From contig CM046348.1 of the NCBI GenBank assembly GCA_025403435.1, positions 20,373,679 to 20,437,678 of the forward strand: DNA of 64,000 bases, given 5' to 3'. The translations under genes and the position numbers were made by a program. Shown here one piece after another: positions 34,691 to 46,365 of the stretch. This DNA comes from Artocarpus heterophyllus. Its lineage: Eukaryota > Streptophyta > Magnoliopsida > Rosales > Moraceae. The notes beneath the pieces are model-generated. The model saw only the letters and a program-made list of their open reading frames with translations, was not told the origin of the DNA and did no database searches. The stretch's first letter is position 1. Every line of letters begins with the position of its first letter.

Positions 34691-37398
34691 AAACCAAAAA
34701 AAAAATAAAAATAAAAAAAATAAAAAGGTAGAAAATAAATTTAAAGTAATGATCCTACCTACATGGTGTTACTTAACTATATAATCATATATTTAATCGT
34801 AATTTATCGTAAAGTATTGATTTTTACGGAACAATTTTTTATTAAAATATAATACTAATTACTTAAATTGATTTCCTTAAAGCATTTGTTAATTTAAAAA
34901 AATCTTTTAAAAATTTTCTAAAACTAATTATTACTATAATTCTTTAATTAAACTTTTGATATATGTATATTGTAGCTTATTGGTCTTAGATAACCTATAT
35001 TGAGATTGTAAGCTTACAATCCTTGTTTTTAAATCATATTTGTGTAAAACTCTTCTTACATATTCTTTTATATATATATTTGTATAATTTACTTTAAATC
35101 TAGTGCAGAAGAAGCATTTTGTAAGCAGTATCCATACTCATCTCCACTATTCGTCCACCGCTTGCCACTGTCCATCACAAGTTACTAACAGGTTACCTAC
35201 TCATAGCATGGATATATTTGAGTGAGCTTTCGCTGGCAAGTAGGAATATAAAACTTGCAAAACAAAGCTAAAAACATTTATCAAAAACATGCATGAGCGT
35301 ATTGTACTTCATTATGAGGTCATATCTTATGTGTTTAATTTATCATACTTAATGGGCCCCTATATGTACGCCTATTGCGTGCGATCAATGATAAGTTATG
35401 GTTTGTAAAGGTCCCTAATGACCCTAGACCATAAAAGAATAACTGAACTAAATGCCTCCCCATAGTTTAAGATGTTGGTATGATGCCCTTAACTTAACTT
35501 ATCTTATCTTGTTACACTTGTCTTATTGTGTGTATGCAGTATGGCATGTTACTACATATAATCACATAACATAAATTGTAAATATTCTGAACAAAAAGTG
35601 AATATGTAATATAGTTTTATATAGCATACATCATATAAAATACCCTAACATAACATAATATGACAAATCCTAATCTAGCATGACATATCACAGATGATGT
35701 ATTTTCATAAACATGTAAAACACTTTAATTTGAAAACCATAGTTTTTATATTGTATGTAAGATTCTTACTTACCTGATCTCTAGAGATAGGGTCTGCTAA
35801 CACGGCATGTGCTTATCCACTATTCTTAGAGTCTGAGGAAGAACATCCAATAAGAGTATGAACATTATTTGTTTTAAACTACTTGGTTTAGCATATCGAA
35901 AACAAAAGACATTAAATCTTTTCTTAAAACCCTCTCTTTATTATTAATTGGCTATTTGGTTAGTTAAAAGGATTAATTAAATTTAAATCTTCTTAACTCT
36001 TAATTCTTATCTAATTTATTTTTTTAATTGCGTTTAATTAAATCGTACTAACATTGGCAATCAATTAATTAGTTTGATAATTAATTAATTATGTTTTTCT
36101 TATAATTTAACTTACTAATCTCTCATATTACCTATTTTGTACTCATTACTATGTTATAGGTCTATTTGAATATGAATTAATATTATTGGGCCTCTAAGCC
36201 CATGTCAGTTACCATTCAATTCATTAGGCCCAATATGGTTCTTTGGAATTAAAGGTGTTTTATGATAGTTAAGTATTAACTATTAGAAATTTGAATCTAA
36301 TATTGGCTCCTAAATGTGTATGGGCATTAGACCCGTAATTGCTATTATAACATAATAGTCAACAACTTATATTTTCTACAATTTTTTATTTTTCTTAAAT
36401 CCGTTAAAAACTTTATGTATAAAGCTTTTACTAAAAATAGTTTTTTAAATTAGAGTCTGAATTTTGGTAAAACTGTGAATTGTAGGCTCTTATAATTTTT
36501 AAGTGCAACAATTCTTTTGTTAATCATAAATAGTGATTCTGTCACTAAACATGTGTTTCATTTTGAAACCATTACCGAAAGATACTCTTGTCAATCTTAA
36601 AAGTCAATATACCCAAATGTCAAAAACAGTTTTTGATAAATGTTTCTTTTATGAAAATTCCTCGTTCCAACAAAGCCTAAAACTTCGGTGTTATTCAAAA
36701 GTTCATTTTCTGCCTTTAGCATTATTGCTTGTAGTAATTTTTTAAACTTTACTGATGAAACTATTTTTGATAAATCTATTTAAAGTTCCTTTTAGAGGCA
36801 AAATTTTCAAAAGTTTTCTTTATGAAAAGTTCTTCGTGTCGTCAAGATCTAAAACTTTTGTGTTTTCCAAAAGTTATGTTTTGGACTTTTCGAAGGTCGT
36901 TTCACCCAAAAAAATAAATGACACTATTGTATCTTATGAAATGCCTAGCGTAAATAGTTTTGGAATATATTCCATTGCAATTGCTAAAACAACTTTTATA
37001 TACAATAAATTGAACATTTCAACTTTTAAAAAATGAAACCAAGTGGAAACACGATTCGAACTACTGATGTTGCAACTTAATTTACAACATTGCATACAAC
37101 ATCTATCGAAAATGTATTGAAAATAACTGTGGATGAATAAACCAAGCATCTACACTCTTAGAGTTAAAACCCAGGCAATTTTATACTTTGTACCATTGAT
37201 GTTCATGTGCAACATCTAATGGAATGTTCCCAAAATCATCATGGATTTAATTACTGTTTTTACAAAATTATAAAGAACAATAAACTAAGTGATTTCAACT
37301 CTTAGAAGCAGAAACCCATTAGTTTCTAAACAGAAACTACTCTATGCTTCTAATGTCGCAACATCATAAGCGACATCAAGTGCAAAATCTGTTAGTAA
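34691..37398. other. AT-rich region, probable old LTR/retroelement debris
   Basis: No gene is supported. Phrases such as GTGAGCTTTCGCTGGCAAGT near 35225 and TTACTTACCTGATCTCTAGAG near 35770 resemble LTR interiors like the one at 46.4-48.5 kb, but I could not find paired LTR ends. Imperfect tandem units occur at 36620-36900. Confidence 0.3.
36620..36900. repeat. imperfect tandem dimer, about 170-bp period
   Basis: The block with TTCTTTTATGAAAATTCCTCG, then CTAAAACTTCGGTGTTATTCAAAAG recurs about 170 bp later as TTCTTTATGAAAAGTTCTTCG, then CTAAAACTTTTGTGTTTTCCAAAAG. A looser repeat with AATAAACYAAG and GATGTCGCAAC words continues at 37120-38130, interrupted by a hAT element. Confidence 0.55.
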
Positions 37399-37981
37399 TA
37401 GAGTCGGCAATACGGGTTACGACACAATGACATGACACGAATCCGACATGTTTTTTTGTGGGTTAGTGTCAAAAAATTTGACCATGGGTCATTTTAGTGT
37501 TGACATGAAACTGACCTGATTGGGTCAACCCGTATGGCACTAAAATGACCCATTTCTGACCCTTGTTTAATTAATTAACTTTAAAAATTTTCCTATGATT
37601 AATATTATTTCAGATATAATATAAGCCCTTAAAAGATCAAACCCTACCTCTCTTATTACTCATCTTTTTGTTGTTGTGGTATGAAACTCTTCTAATTTCA
37701 TGTTTTTTTTTAATGTTATATATATTAGTGTAGGCGGGTTGTGGGTCATAATCGGGTTACGGGTCAAAAATGGGTCACGGGTCATTGTTTTTTGACACTG
37801 TGCATAAAGAACGGGTTGGCACGGGTTGTGTTTGTGTCAACCCGTATCAAAACGGGTCGTGTTAGGATTAAGAATTCTTAACCCATTCGTGTCATGGGTC
37901 GGGTTAGTGTCAACCTAATTTTTGTAAAAATTAATCCAATCCGACACTAACCCAACCCACCAACCCGTATTGCTACCCCTA
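37399..37981 (-). mobile_element. non-autonomous hAT element, ACGGGT-rich family, copy 1
   Basis: The 583-bp element begins TAGAGTCGGCAATACGGGT and ends ACCCGTATTGCTACCCCTA, giving inverted ends. The flanking 8-mers are GTTAGTAA and GTTGGTAA (7 of 8), a hAT-length target duplication. The interior is full of CGGGT/ACCCG words and has no coding capacity. It is in opposite orientation to the copy at 44979-45542. Confidence 0.85.
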
Positions 37982-37989
37982 GTTGGTAA

Positions 37990-40949
37990 CAACCACTAAT
38001 GGCTCTGCATTTACTACAGGAGTCTTATTAAACAATAAACTGAGGTTTTCAATTGAAAAATAAAAACGTATAAGCCTTTTGTATTGCTGATGTCGTAACC
38101 CATGTTAGAACATTCTCTTGTGACATCACTGGGATAGCTTAAAAAAAAGCCAGAAACATCTTTTTGGAGTTGAGATTCCGTTTTTTATTATCTTATATAA
38201 AATTATTTAAGTTGTTGTGACTTAAAAATTCCCAGGTTTAAAGATATATTAAAACCAATCTTTAAAGCGGCCATTTTAAGCCAAAGAAAGTTTAAAATCC
38301 TTTTAAACATAAAATATAACATAGATCTAAGCTTTTTTTATACCTAACATGCATAAACTAAAACTACATCCATACAAATTTACAAAAAACATAAATTAAG
38401 CATAAATAAAACTTATTACATGCCAACTTAATTAAAATAAAATCATAAACAACTTCTTAATCTTAAAAAGAGAAAAGATTGGAGATTTGTACTCTTGAAG
38501 ATCGATTTATCGTTTCATGTCTCCACCAAAGTGTCCTCCATTGTTTAGACTGTCTGGCTAGTTGTTTTTTAGTGGGTGGGAGAGTACAAAACTAGAGAGA
38601 ATGGAGGAAAGAGCCATGGTTTTCTTAGAGAAACTAAAGTGAATAAATTTTTCTTCCTTAAGAAATGGAGAGAAAAAAATAAAAAAAATGAAGCCTTGTT
38701 GTGAATGAGTCTTTTTATATACATATTCTTAAACTTGATTAATTTCTCACTTAATTTCTAACTCATTATTAAATTGTTTCATGAAAACTTAAGTGGGAAA
38801 AAATTTTGGTCAAAAATTCCCTAATGCAGGCGCCAATTCTAAGGGAAAAAAGGAAGAAATTTTCGTTAAATGCTCACCATATAATGCACCATACCTTCTA
38901 CTATTCATGTCACATTTTGTCTCTTAAGAAACATGATCCATTTTTTGTAGAAAACTTTGTAGTTTTTAAAGATTTTGTCCCCATATTTTACCCACAAAAA
39001 TCCCATGATTCATGGAAGCAGATAAAATTTTTTCTGGTTGAGGGAAACTAACTAGTTGGCAAGGAAATTTTGGTTCGGTCGAATTTGCTCAACGCAGTAT
39101 AAAACTAACATCAGTATAAGCCAATATCGGTATAGATTTTAAATTGTGTAAAAACTAATCTTAAATCTATTCTTAAACTGTATAGACATAATCTTGACAT
39201 TTTTATACTCTACCTCGGTATTGATATATCTTTGACCGTGTTAATTTCTAAACTCGGATAGCATTTTACTGAAAGTGTTACTTGTGTAACTCCGATTCTT
39301 AATTAGTAGGCAATGGGGGATTTTTAATGTAATAGACTGTTTCTTGATGCACTACTTGAAAATTCTTATGAATTAAATTCTTAAATTATTTGCGGATTGG
39401 AATTTCTACTACCTTAAATCATAATGGAAATTATCAACCGGATTATTTTATCACAAAAGTTAATATATTTAACTTTAATATTTTTTATTGAGCTTTGAAA
39501 TATTTATATTAATCATAAATCCTTCAGTCACAAAGATCAAACATGATATTTTTGAAAAAATTCACAATGTCATTATTTAAATTCCCACATAAATCTTGAG
39601 CATTCTTTGACATGCAACGGTATTATATACTACCGAATATATGCTCATAAGCTCCAAGCTTGTGTGATATTAATTAATTATATTTATTAATTACTTGAAT
39701 GTTTTCGGGTATTACAAAAGCTATCAATAATCCACTAAATCAAGGAGCAAACAAAATGATTGATAATCAAGATTCAAGAACAATACTCATTCAGATCCAT
39801 GGTGAAACAAAGAAATATACTGGCGAGCTTGAACGGTGAGGAGATAGAAAATCATATTTGTAACGGATCACGGTCTTGATAATGGCAAATCTGGAGGGCT
39901 ACAACTACGAAGAGAAAGGAAACTTCGTCGACGAGCTTAAACGAGGAGAAAGAGAATATGTGGCGTAGATTTGTGATGCTTGCGGGCTCAATGGTGATAG
40001 ATGCGGAAAGCTTCAATGGCGAAGAGAGAAAGCTTTGACGTCGAGCTCAAACAATGAGGAGAGAGAAAATCTTGTGACAGATGACTGAGATTTACCAAGA
40101 TCACAAGGAAAGAAGAGAGAAATGAATTGGACAAGAGAAAGAGGGGAGCAAAGAAGAGAGAGGGACTGCCAAAACAGTGAGAGAAAGAGAGGAAGGAAAA
40201 GAATTAAAAGAAAGATGAGAATTGAGAGGGGCTAGTTGTTTGATGGGTGAATTATTACTTTTTTTTTTTAACTTTTGTGGCATAAATGAATAGACGGGTT
40301 TAAAGCATGGCATGAAATGTAATTTTCTCTTTATATTTTTTTAATTACCATTTGTCTTATTATTAATGTTTACTTATATGGGTTAATTATGTAATTGTAC
40401 CTCTTAATTTTAACTATTTCTTAATTTATCTTTCTATGCTTATAAACTACAAAAGTATTTTTTTAGTTTTAAAAAATTATTTCAATTTTATCTCTATAAA
40501 TAGAAAATACCAGGCAAAACAATATGACTGCCCTTAAATATTTTTGAAAAAAAAATTTATATATTAAAAATATAAAAAAATCCTAAAACAAAACATTAAT
40601 TTTTTTAAAAAATTTCTTAACTTTTATGACTTTTTAAATTTAAAATATCTTTTTTTTTAAAAAAAAATTTCAAGAAGAACACATATATTTCATAAACAAA
40701 TTAGATTTAATTAAGGGTATTTTTATCTTATCTTTATTTTTTTAGTCGAAAGAGTTTGTAAGAGATAAAATTGAAAAAAGTTTTTTTTAAATTCAAAATA
40801 TACCTTTGTAATTTCTAAAAACAGAGAGACAAATTGAAAAATAATAAAAAGTAGAAGGTGTAGTTATGCACCTAACCCTTACTTATATCATATCTATATA
40901 AAGTAATGATACATATATATCAACCATAATACATAGTAATATATAAAAC
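37990..40949. other. gene-free AT-rich stretch
   Basis: No gene supported. Near 39700 the phrase TTTTCGGGTATTACA looks like an LTR end, and TGTAACTCCGATTC near 39291 could be an LTR start, but the flanking bases do not form a target duplication. Short GC-richer repeats with AGCTTGAACGGTGAGGAGA and GAGCTCAAACAATGAGGAGA occur at 39830-40070. Confidence 0.4.
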
Positions 40950-41796
40950 TAGTATGCGCACCCCTTGAACTGTATAATGTTAGCAAAAATATCCCTTTGA
41001 GTTATATTCTGTCAATAAAATTTTATTTTTGCCCTCGAACTTTAGTAATTATTCATCTTACCCCATCAACTTCAAAAATTGGTATCCCCACCCTAAATTT
41101 TTTTTTTCTAGTCAACACTTTCTCACATAAAATTATATGAAAAAACTAAACACACATTCTAGGTTTCAACCTAGAAATCAAAGAGGAAGATAACGAGGAA
41201 TGAGGAGGAGATGAGCTCAGGCTTGAAGCCTGAGCTTTAAAATTATGACCATTGAAAAGGTTAAGTTTGAGATTGAACAAGATTCATATATCTTGAGTGG
41301 ATTGAAAAAAATAATTGTGTTTTTTAAGGGAGATGCATAACAGAATGGGAATAGATTGAAAGATTTCCGTTGATGCCAGCTTTGTTCCACACACCTCGTT
41401 CTCATTCTTGGTTGGCTTCCTCCGTAATTACTCTACAAATCTTGTTCAACTCAACGATGACTGTGTCATTCGCTGTCATTAATCACATGCTCTACAAATT
41501 CATCCTCATCCTGATGAAGGAATGCCCCTTTTTTTAGCTTAGTTCACGATTTTGATGTGAGCAATTTGAATTTTGATTTATGTGAAATATTATTGACTAA
41601 AAAGAATTAAAAAATTCGAAGGGTGTGCCTACCAGTTTTTGAAGTTTAAGGAACAAGGTGACAAAGTTACCAAAATTCAAGATGCAAAAATAAAATATAA
41701 TAAATGGAATGCAACATAAAAGGACATTTTTGTTCATGTTTTAAAATTGGAGGGTTATTTTTGTCAATGTTATAAAGTCTGAGAATTATGCATAGT
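40950..41796. mobile_element. long-TIR element with internal palindrome
   Basis: The left arm (TAGTATGCGCACCCC, ATTTTATTTTTGCCCTCGAAC, CATCTTACCCC) matches the reverse complement of the right arm (TACTATGCATAATTCT, ATTTTATTTTTGCATCTTGAA, CACCTTGTTCC). The arms are about 150 bp and diverged. The interior is GC-richer and holds a perfect palindrome, AGCTCAGGCTT-G-AAGCCTGAGCT, at 41214-41236. The structure suggests a Mutator-like non-autonomous element that may carry a captured segment. Confidence 0.5.
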
Positions 41797-42189
41797 AATT
41801 TTAAAATTCAAGGGTAAGATAATATAATTATCAAAATTTAGAAGGCAAAAATAAAATTTATCCTGTGTCTTACCTATACATAAAAAAGTGGTAGTAAAAT
41901 ATTTTCTATTTATAAAACATTATTATATGTTCTAATGAATAGTTTTTTTTTTGAAATTTCATAAATGTCATCTTTTAAAATTTATATTTTATAAATAGTA
42001 TATATATTTATTTGTGATATAATTTAATATGTAATATAAATAATAATGTGATATAAACTTTTTTATGTATAAAAAATAAACATAATTTTGAAAAGTATAA
42101 TATAGGTTGTAATTTTTTTAACTAAAAAAAAATTGTTTAAAAAAAAAGTTAGCTTTTTTGCTGCTCTGATAATGCCGACATTTCTCTCT

Positions 42190-42985
42190 CCGTTCGGCGC
42201 CAAATTGTCTCTCTCTCTCTCTCTCTCTATTTTCTCTCTTTCACTGAAACCCTAACCCGCCCAAAATTCCTTTCCCTTTTGTGGTTCAGTTTGTGATTTC
42301 CCTATCTCCAATTGGTCTCCTCATTAGCGTTGATAAGGTAAAGTTCTTCTTTTCAAATCAAATTTGTAACTTGTTTGTTGTTTGTTTCTCTCAGTTCATT
42401 TTGCAATCCAGTTACAGAGTTGCAATTGCTCAATCGATTATCGTTTCCAGATCTTTATTTTTCACTTACTCTTTTGCTTGGCAAGAGTCTGCTTGTATCT
42501 TTATTTGTTTGATTTTGGATAGTTTACTTTATTGTCAAAGTTGGAGCTATACAAAACCGGGAATTTGGTGCTTGAAATGGGTTTCCTATCTTTATGGATT
42601 TTCAACTTTGATGTTACGTTTTAGGAATCTCTGCTCTGTTTTGATGAGAAAATTTTTCCATTTTGGTGGAAAAATGTTTCTTTTATATGTGCGAGGAAAG
42701 AATTGTCAAAAATTATAGTTCAGCAATATGGTATATTGTTATATTTTCTCTTTTCCAGTTTTCTTATGGATTGAATAAAATATTTTTGTGGAAGATATTG
42801 TCTGTGTGAAAAGGCATATACACTGCATTTTCTTGTGTTGCTGCGTATGTTGGCATACACTGAATAACTAGCATAAGGCATTAGATCAGTTGTTTTGGAA
42901 TGTGTTTTGTTGCAAAAGGTTATAACGTTTCTCATTTTTAGCTCATTTTGTTCGCGTTGCAGGTTATTCTATCTGTCTTGTTCAG
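42190..42985 (+). other. 5' leader exon and leader intron of the DREB2-type gene
   Basis: A CT-rich leader (CT microsatellite at about 42211-42229, then GAAACCCTAACCC) ends at a donor GATAAG/GTAAAG (intron from 42338). The acceptor is probably TTGTTCAG at 42985, since the paralogue has TCTTTCAG in the same place. An alternative acceptor (TTGCAG) is at 42962. Introns in the leader are usual for DREB2 genes. The 145-codon open frame at 42281-42718 lies across this intron and is not a gene. Confidence 0.65.
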
Positions 42986-43020
42986 GTTAGCCTGGATCTT
43001 ATTAGTTAGTATCAATTTGT

Positions 43021-43614
43021 ATGCCCACATCGGATAATAGCCATTCTAGAGGGGATGGATTTAAAACCCTCACGGCGACTTTGGCAAAGTGGAAAGAAAA
43101 CAATGACTGTCTTGACTCAACCAATGGTGTCTGCAATCCAATTCCTAGAGTTCCGGCAAAGGGTTCGAAGAAAGGATGTATGAAGGGTAAGGGAGGGCCC
43201 GAGAATTCTCGCTGTAGCTTTAGAGGTGTGCGGCAGAGGACGTGGGGCAAGTGGGTTTCGGAAATCCGGGCACCAAACGGGGGTAGTAGGCTTTGGCTAG
43301 GCACCTTTACAACCGCCATTCAAGCTGCTCTTGCTTATGATGAAGCTGCAAGGGCTATGTATGGTTCTGGTGCTCGCCTAAACTTTCCTAACGTTTCGAT
43401 TTCTGTTTCTGGTTTGCAAAAAGGTTCCCCTTCAGTTGCCACACCATGTTGCTCTAGCTCACAATCAACTCCTGCAGGTTCTGAGTTCTCTGGAACATCA
43501 AAACACTCGGAGGATTGTGCTGGCAAAGAAGTGGTGAAACCCGTTTTCAACATTGTGGAGAATGGGGCTGCCGTTCATCCTGGTAAAATAGGCAAGGGAA
43601 GGGAAAGTGAATGA
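43021..43614 (+). CDS. DREB2: DREB2-type AP2/ERF transcription factor
   Basis: A 197-residue nuclear transcription factor of the DREB A-2 group, which binds DRE/CRT elements in drought, heat or salt response genes. One AP2 domain spans about residues 66-123 ([20 protein letters not shown] ... RLWLGTF ... [11 protein letters not shown] ... LNFP). Before it lies the A-2 group basic patch [14 protein letters not shown] (residues 50-63), a likely nuclear signal. Val14 of the AP2 domain (residue 79) is kept, but position 19, Glu in typical DREBs, is Ala (residue 84). The C-terminus is short and Ser-rich, without the long acidic tail of DREB2A. Start at 43021 follows the leader intron. Intact, and the source-like partner of the damaged copy at 29 kb. 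Confidence 0.9.
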   Translation: MPTSDNSHSRGDGFKTLTATLAKWKENNDCLDSTNGVCNPIPRVPAKGSKKGCMKGKGGPENSRCSFRGVRQRTWGKWVSEIRAPNGGSRLWLGTFTTAIQAALAYDEAARAMYGSGARLNFPNVSISVSGLQKGSPSVATPCCSSSQSTPAGSEFSGTSKHSEDCAGKEVVKPVFNIVENGAAVHPGKIGKGRESE

Positions 43615-43865
43615 AGAATCATTCATGAGAGTCTTTTTTATTTTGTTGATATATATCTTGCATATATATTGAAAATATGATATTTTTCCTCGGATGTCAA
43701 GCTGGTGCGGGCTCAGTTATGTTCTTGGGTAATGGAAGGATTGTTGATTTATCAGTTTGTTGTTAGAATGTTTATTCTAAATGCTATTGGGCGATACCTT
43801 CTTTGCCCTGCGGTGATTGTCATAGTTTACAGTCATGTTAATCATTTATAGTTGTTGATAAAGTA

Positions 43866-44047
43866 GTGTTAGGACACAAACTCTAATATCAATTTTTTAT
43901 ATTAACTTTGAGTTCTCATCATTCCATTACAAAATGTAATATCCTAATATTAATTAGCGCTGTCATCTTTTAATCATCTACAAGCAAACGAACGACAGTT
44001 CAAAGTTGGTACAAAAAGTTGATATTAGAGTTGGTGTGCCTAGCATC
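43866..44047. mobile_element. fold-back MITE of about 182 bp
   Basis: The left arm GTGTTAGGACACAAACTCTAATATCAA pairs with the right arm, whose reverse complement is GATGCTAGGCACACCAACTC followed by TAATATCAA. Pairing continues inward through an AACTTTGA block, so about 55 bases per arm fold back. The duplicated locus near 30020-30035 lacks this insert between the shared flanks TCATGTTAA and TTTGTCTA. It lies downstream of the DREB2-type stop codon. Confidence 0.75.
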
Positions 44048-44978
44048 ATTCTTTTGTCTAGTTCTTTGATTTTAGAGACCCTTTTTTTCGATTACTGGCT
44101 ACCTACTGGGAAATTGCGATTCTGAACGGCTTACATAGTGAGTTATGGAATGCTGTCAATGACGCCCTCTGCATAGTTGTTTAGTAGTTCACTTGTCACT
44201 TCTCATCTACATTCAGCATGATTTCTTCTAATCCTTCTAGTCACAAGGGGCATGAAATTAGAATAATCTAAGATAATGTTGTCGATTTACTTTGGCAACG
44301 AATTCAGGAACAAGATTGAACCAAGGGAAGCTCAATAAATCAAGCTTACCCTAATCCACTTGTTAGCTTCTTAAGCAAAATTATGCAACTTGAGCTGAAT
44401 TACAGAATCCCCACTACAACACATTAGAGATGTAACTTTCTCATGTGCCTTATTCTAGGACAAATGCTTCTGCTATGTAAAATCCAACCCAAACATAATA
44501 ATTTTATTGTCGTTTATCAAAAGAAATCTCAAGGGGTCCAGGATGATATGTAGAACTAATAAACGACAATTACAAAAGGTGTGGAATACTATGTTGAAGG
44601 AAGGTCCGTAGACATGGTCCGAGTTGGACAATGATATGTTCACTCTAGAGTATCTCTCTAAACAAGGATGTAAAGTCCTTTCCAAGTTTCCATTACTTGA
44701 TGCACTATTTTGTTGTGTCTTATCCAAACGAGTTCGACCTCTCTCTCTCTCTTTTTTTTGTCTTATTTATTTATTTATTTTAAGTGTTATGAGAATCGAA
44801 CGCTATATGTCCTGTTACAAAACTTGCACATAAGATAAGTTCATATGTTTTCTTATATATTCCTTTATAAAGATATTATTAAGTTGCCCTTTAGGGTATT
44901 TTATTATTGGTATCCAGCTATAAATTGGCGATATCTTTATGGGATATGGTAAAGTGGTCTATACTTCTTCCATTTAGT
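44048..44978. other. no gene seen
   Basis: The first 60 bases still resemble the paralogue around 30035-30080 (GACCCTTTTTTTCGATTA against CACCCTCTCTTGGATTA), after which similarity is lost. The rest is intergenic with no supported gene. Confidence 0.45.
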
Positions 44979-45542
44979 TAGGGGTGGCAAAACGGGTTTG
45001 CGGGTCGGGTTCGTGTCGGGTTGGAGTTAATTTTTACAAAATTAGGTCGACACTAACCCGACCCGTGACCCGAACGGGTTGAGAATTCTCAACCCTAACC
45101 CGACCCGTTTTGATACGGGTTGACACGAACCCGACCCGTGTCAACCCGTTTCTTATGCACAGTGTTAAAAAATAATAACCCGTAACCCGCCTCTAACCCG
45201 CCCACATTAATATATATAATATTAAAAAAAAATAAAATTAGAAGAGTTTCATACCACTTTAACAAGAAAATGAGTGATAAGAGAGGTAGGATTTGATATT
45301 TTAAGAGCTTATATTATATATGAAATAATATTAATTTTTTAAAAGTTAATTAATTAAATACGGGTCAGAAACGGGTCATTTTAGTGTCAGACGGGTTGAC
45401 CCGAACACGACCCGTTTTTTGACGGGTCAATTTCGGGTCGACACTAAAATGACCTGTGGTCAAATTTTTCGACACTAACCCGCAAAAAAGCGTGTCGGAT
45501 TCGTGTCGTGTCGTCGTGTCGCAACCCGTATTGCCGGCCTTA
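44979..45542 (+). mobile_element. non-autonomous hAT element, ACGGGT-rich family, copy 2
   Basis: The 564-bp element starts TAGGGGTGGCAAAACGGGTT and ends with the inverted AACCCGTATTGCCGGCCTTA. It is flanked by a perfect 8-bp duplication, CATTTAGT, at 44971-44978 and 45543-45550, diagnostic of hAT transposition. The CGGGTCGG/CCGACCCG-rich interior has no coding capacity. The same family as 37399-37981, inverted. Confidence 0.92.
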
Positions 45543-46365
45543 CATTTAGTGATTAAAAGATCAAGTCAAAAGCTACATGAAAGGAGAAGGAATTTGAGGA
45601 GGGAAAAAAAAAGGAATACTCTTTTTTGCTGGATAAAAGAGAAAATAGAAATACCTATCTTAGGCTGCATGAGGCTTGTGGCCTTTTGACCAATAGAAAA
45701 GGGTGGTCGTTAACATGATTTGTGAACTTTGTCGCCAGTTATCGACCAACGAAAATATCCGGGGTTCTCAACTTATTAAACTAAAGGTTTATTTAAAATA
45801 TAATATAGTCTATAATTGTTAGAAGTTTAGATTGCTTGGAAGATTCATTATACAATCTTCGACCAAAAGTATAATGTTCATTATCCAAAATCAAAGGTTT
45901 CGTTAAAAATATAATATCCTAATTTATTAGGATTTTATATTGCTTACAGCATGAAAAAATAATCTTCAAATTAAAATATACAATATTGTTTATAAAATGA
46001 AATCAAAGGTTTCATCAAAAGGTTTCTTCTGAAAAAAAAAAAAAACATAATATTCACAATTTTTTTACGATTTTGGATTGCTTACAACATCAAAATTAAC
46101 ATAATATTCTTTTTATTTTTCTTCTTTTTTTTTTCTAAAATATAATCTTCCAACTAGAATTCAGTGTTAATTAGCTGAAACCAACGTAAAGAGGCATAAT
46201 AAATATTAGTATAAATTAATAAGAATACCATTCCCTTTTTTTGTCCCTTATTTCACCACATCAATTTTCATCACTTATTTCACGACATCAACAAATATGT
46301 CTTCCCTAAAATTTATCACTTATTTTTTCTCCTTAACATTAATTGGCTCACTTTCCCACAAAGCT

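Noticed and set aside
39291..39716. Possible 425-bp solo LTR (TGTAACTCCGATTC to CGGGTATTACA)
   Set aside because: Flanking 5-mers ACTTG and AAAGC do not match, so a target duplication is lacking.
42281..42718. 145-codon open frame upstream of the DREB2-type gene
   Set aside because: It crosses the leader and its intron, has hydrophobic low-complexity content and is disrupted in the duplicated copy; it is chance.
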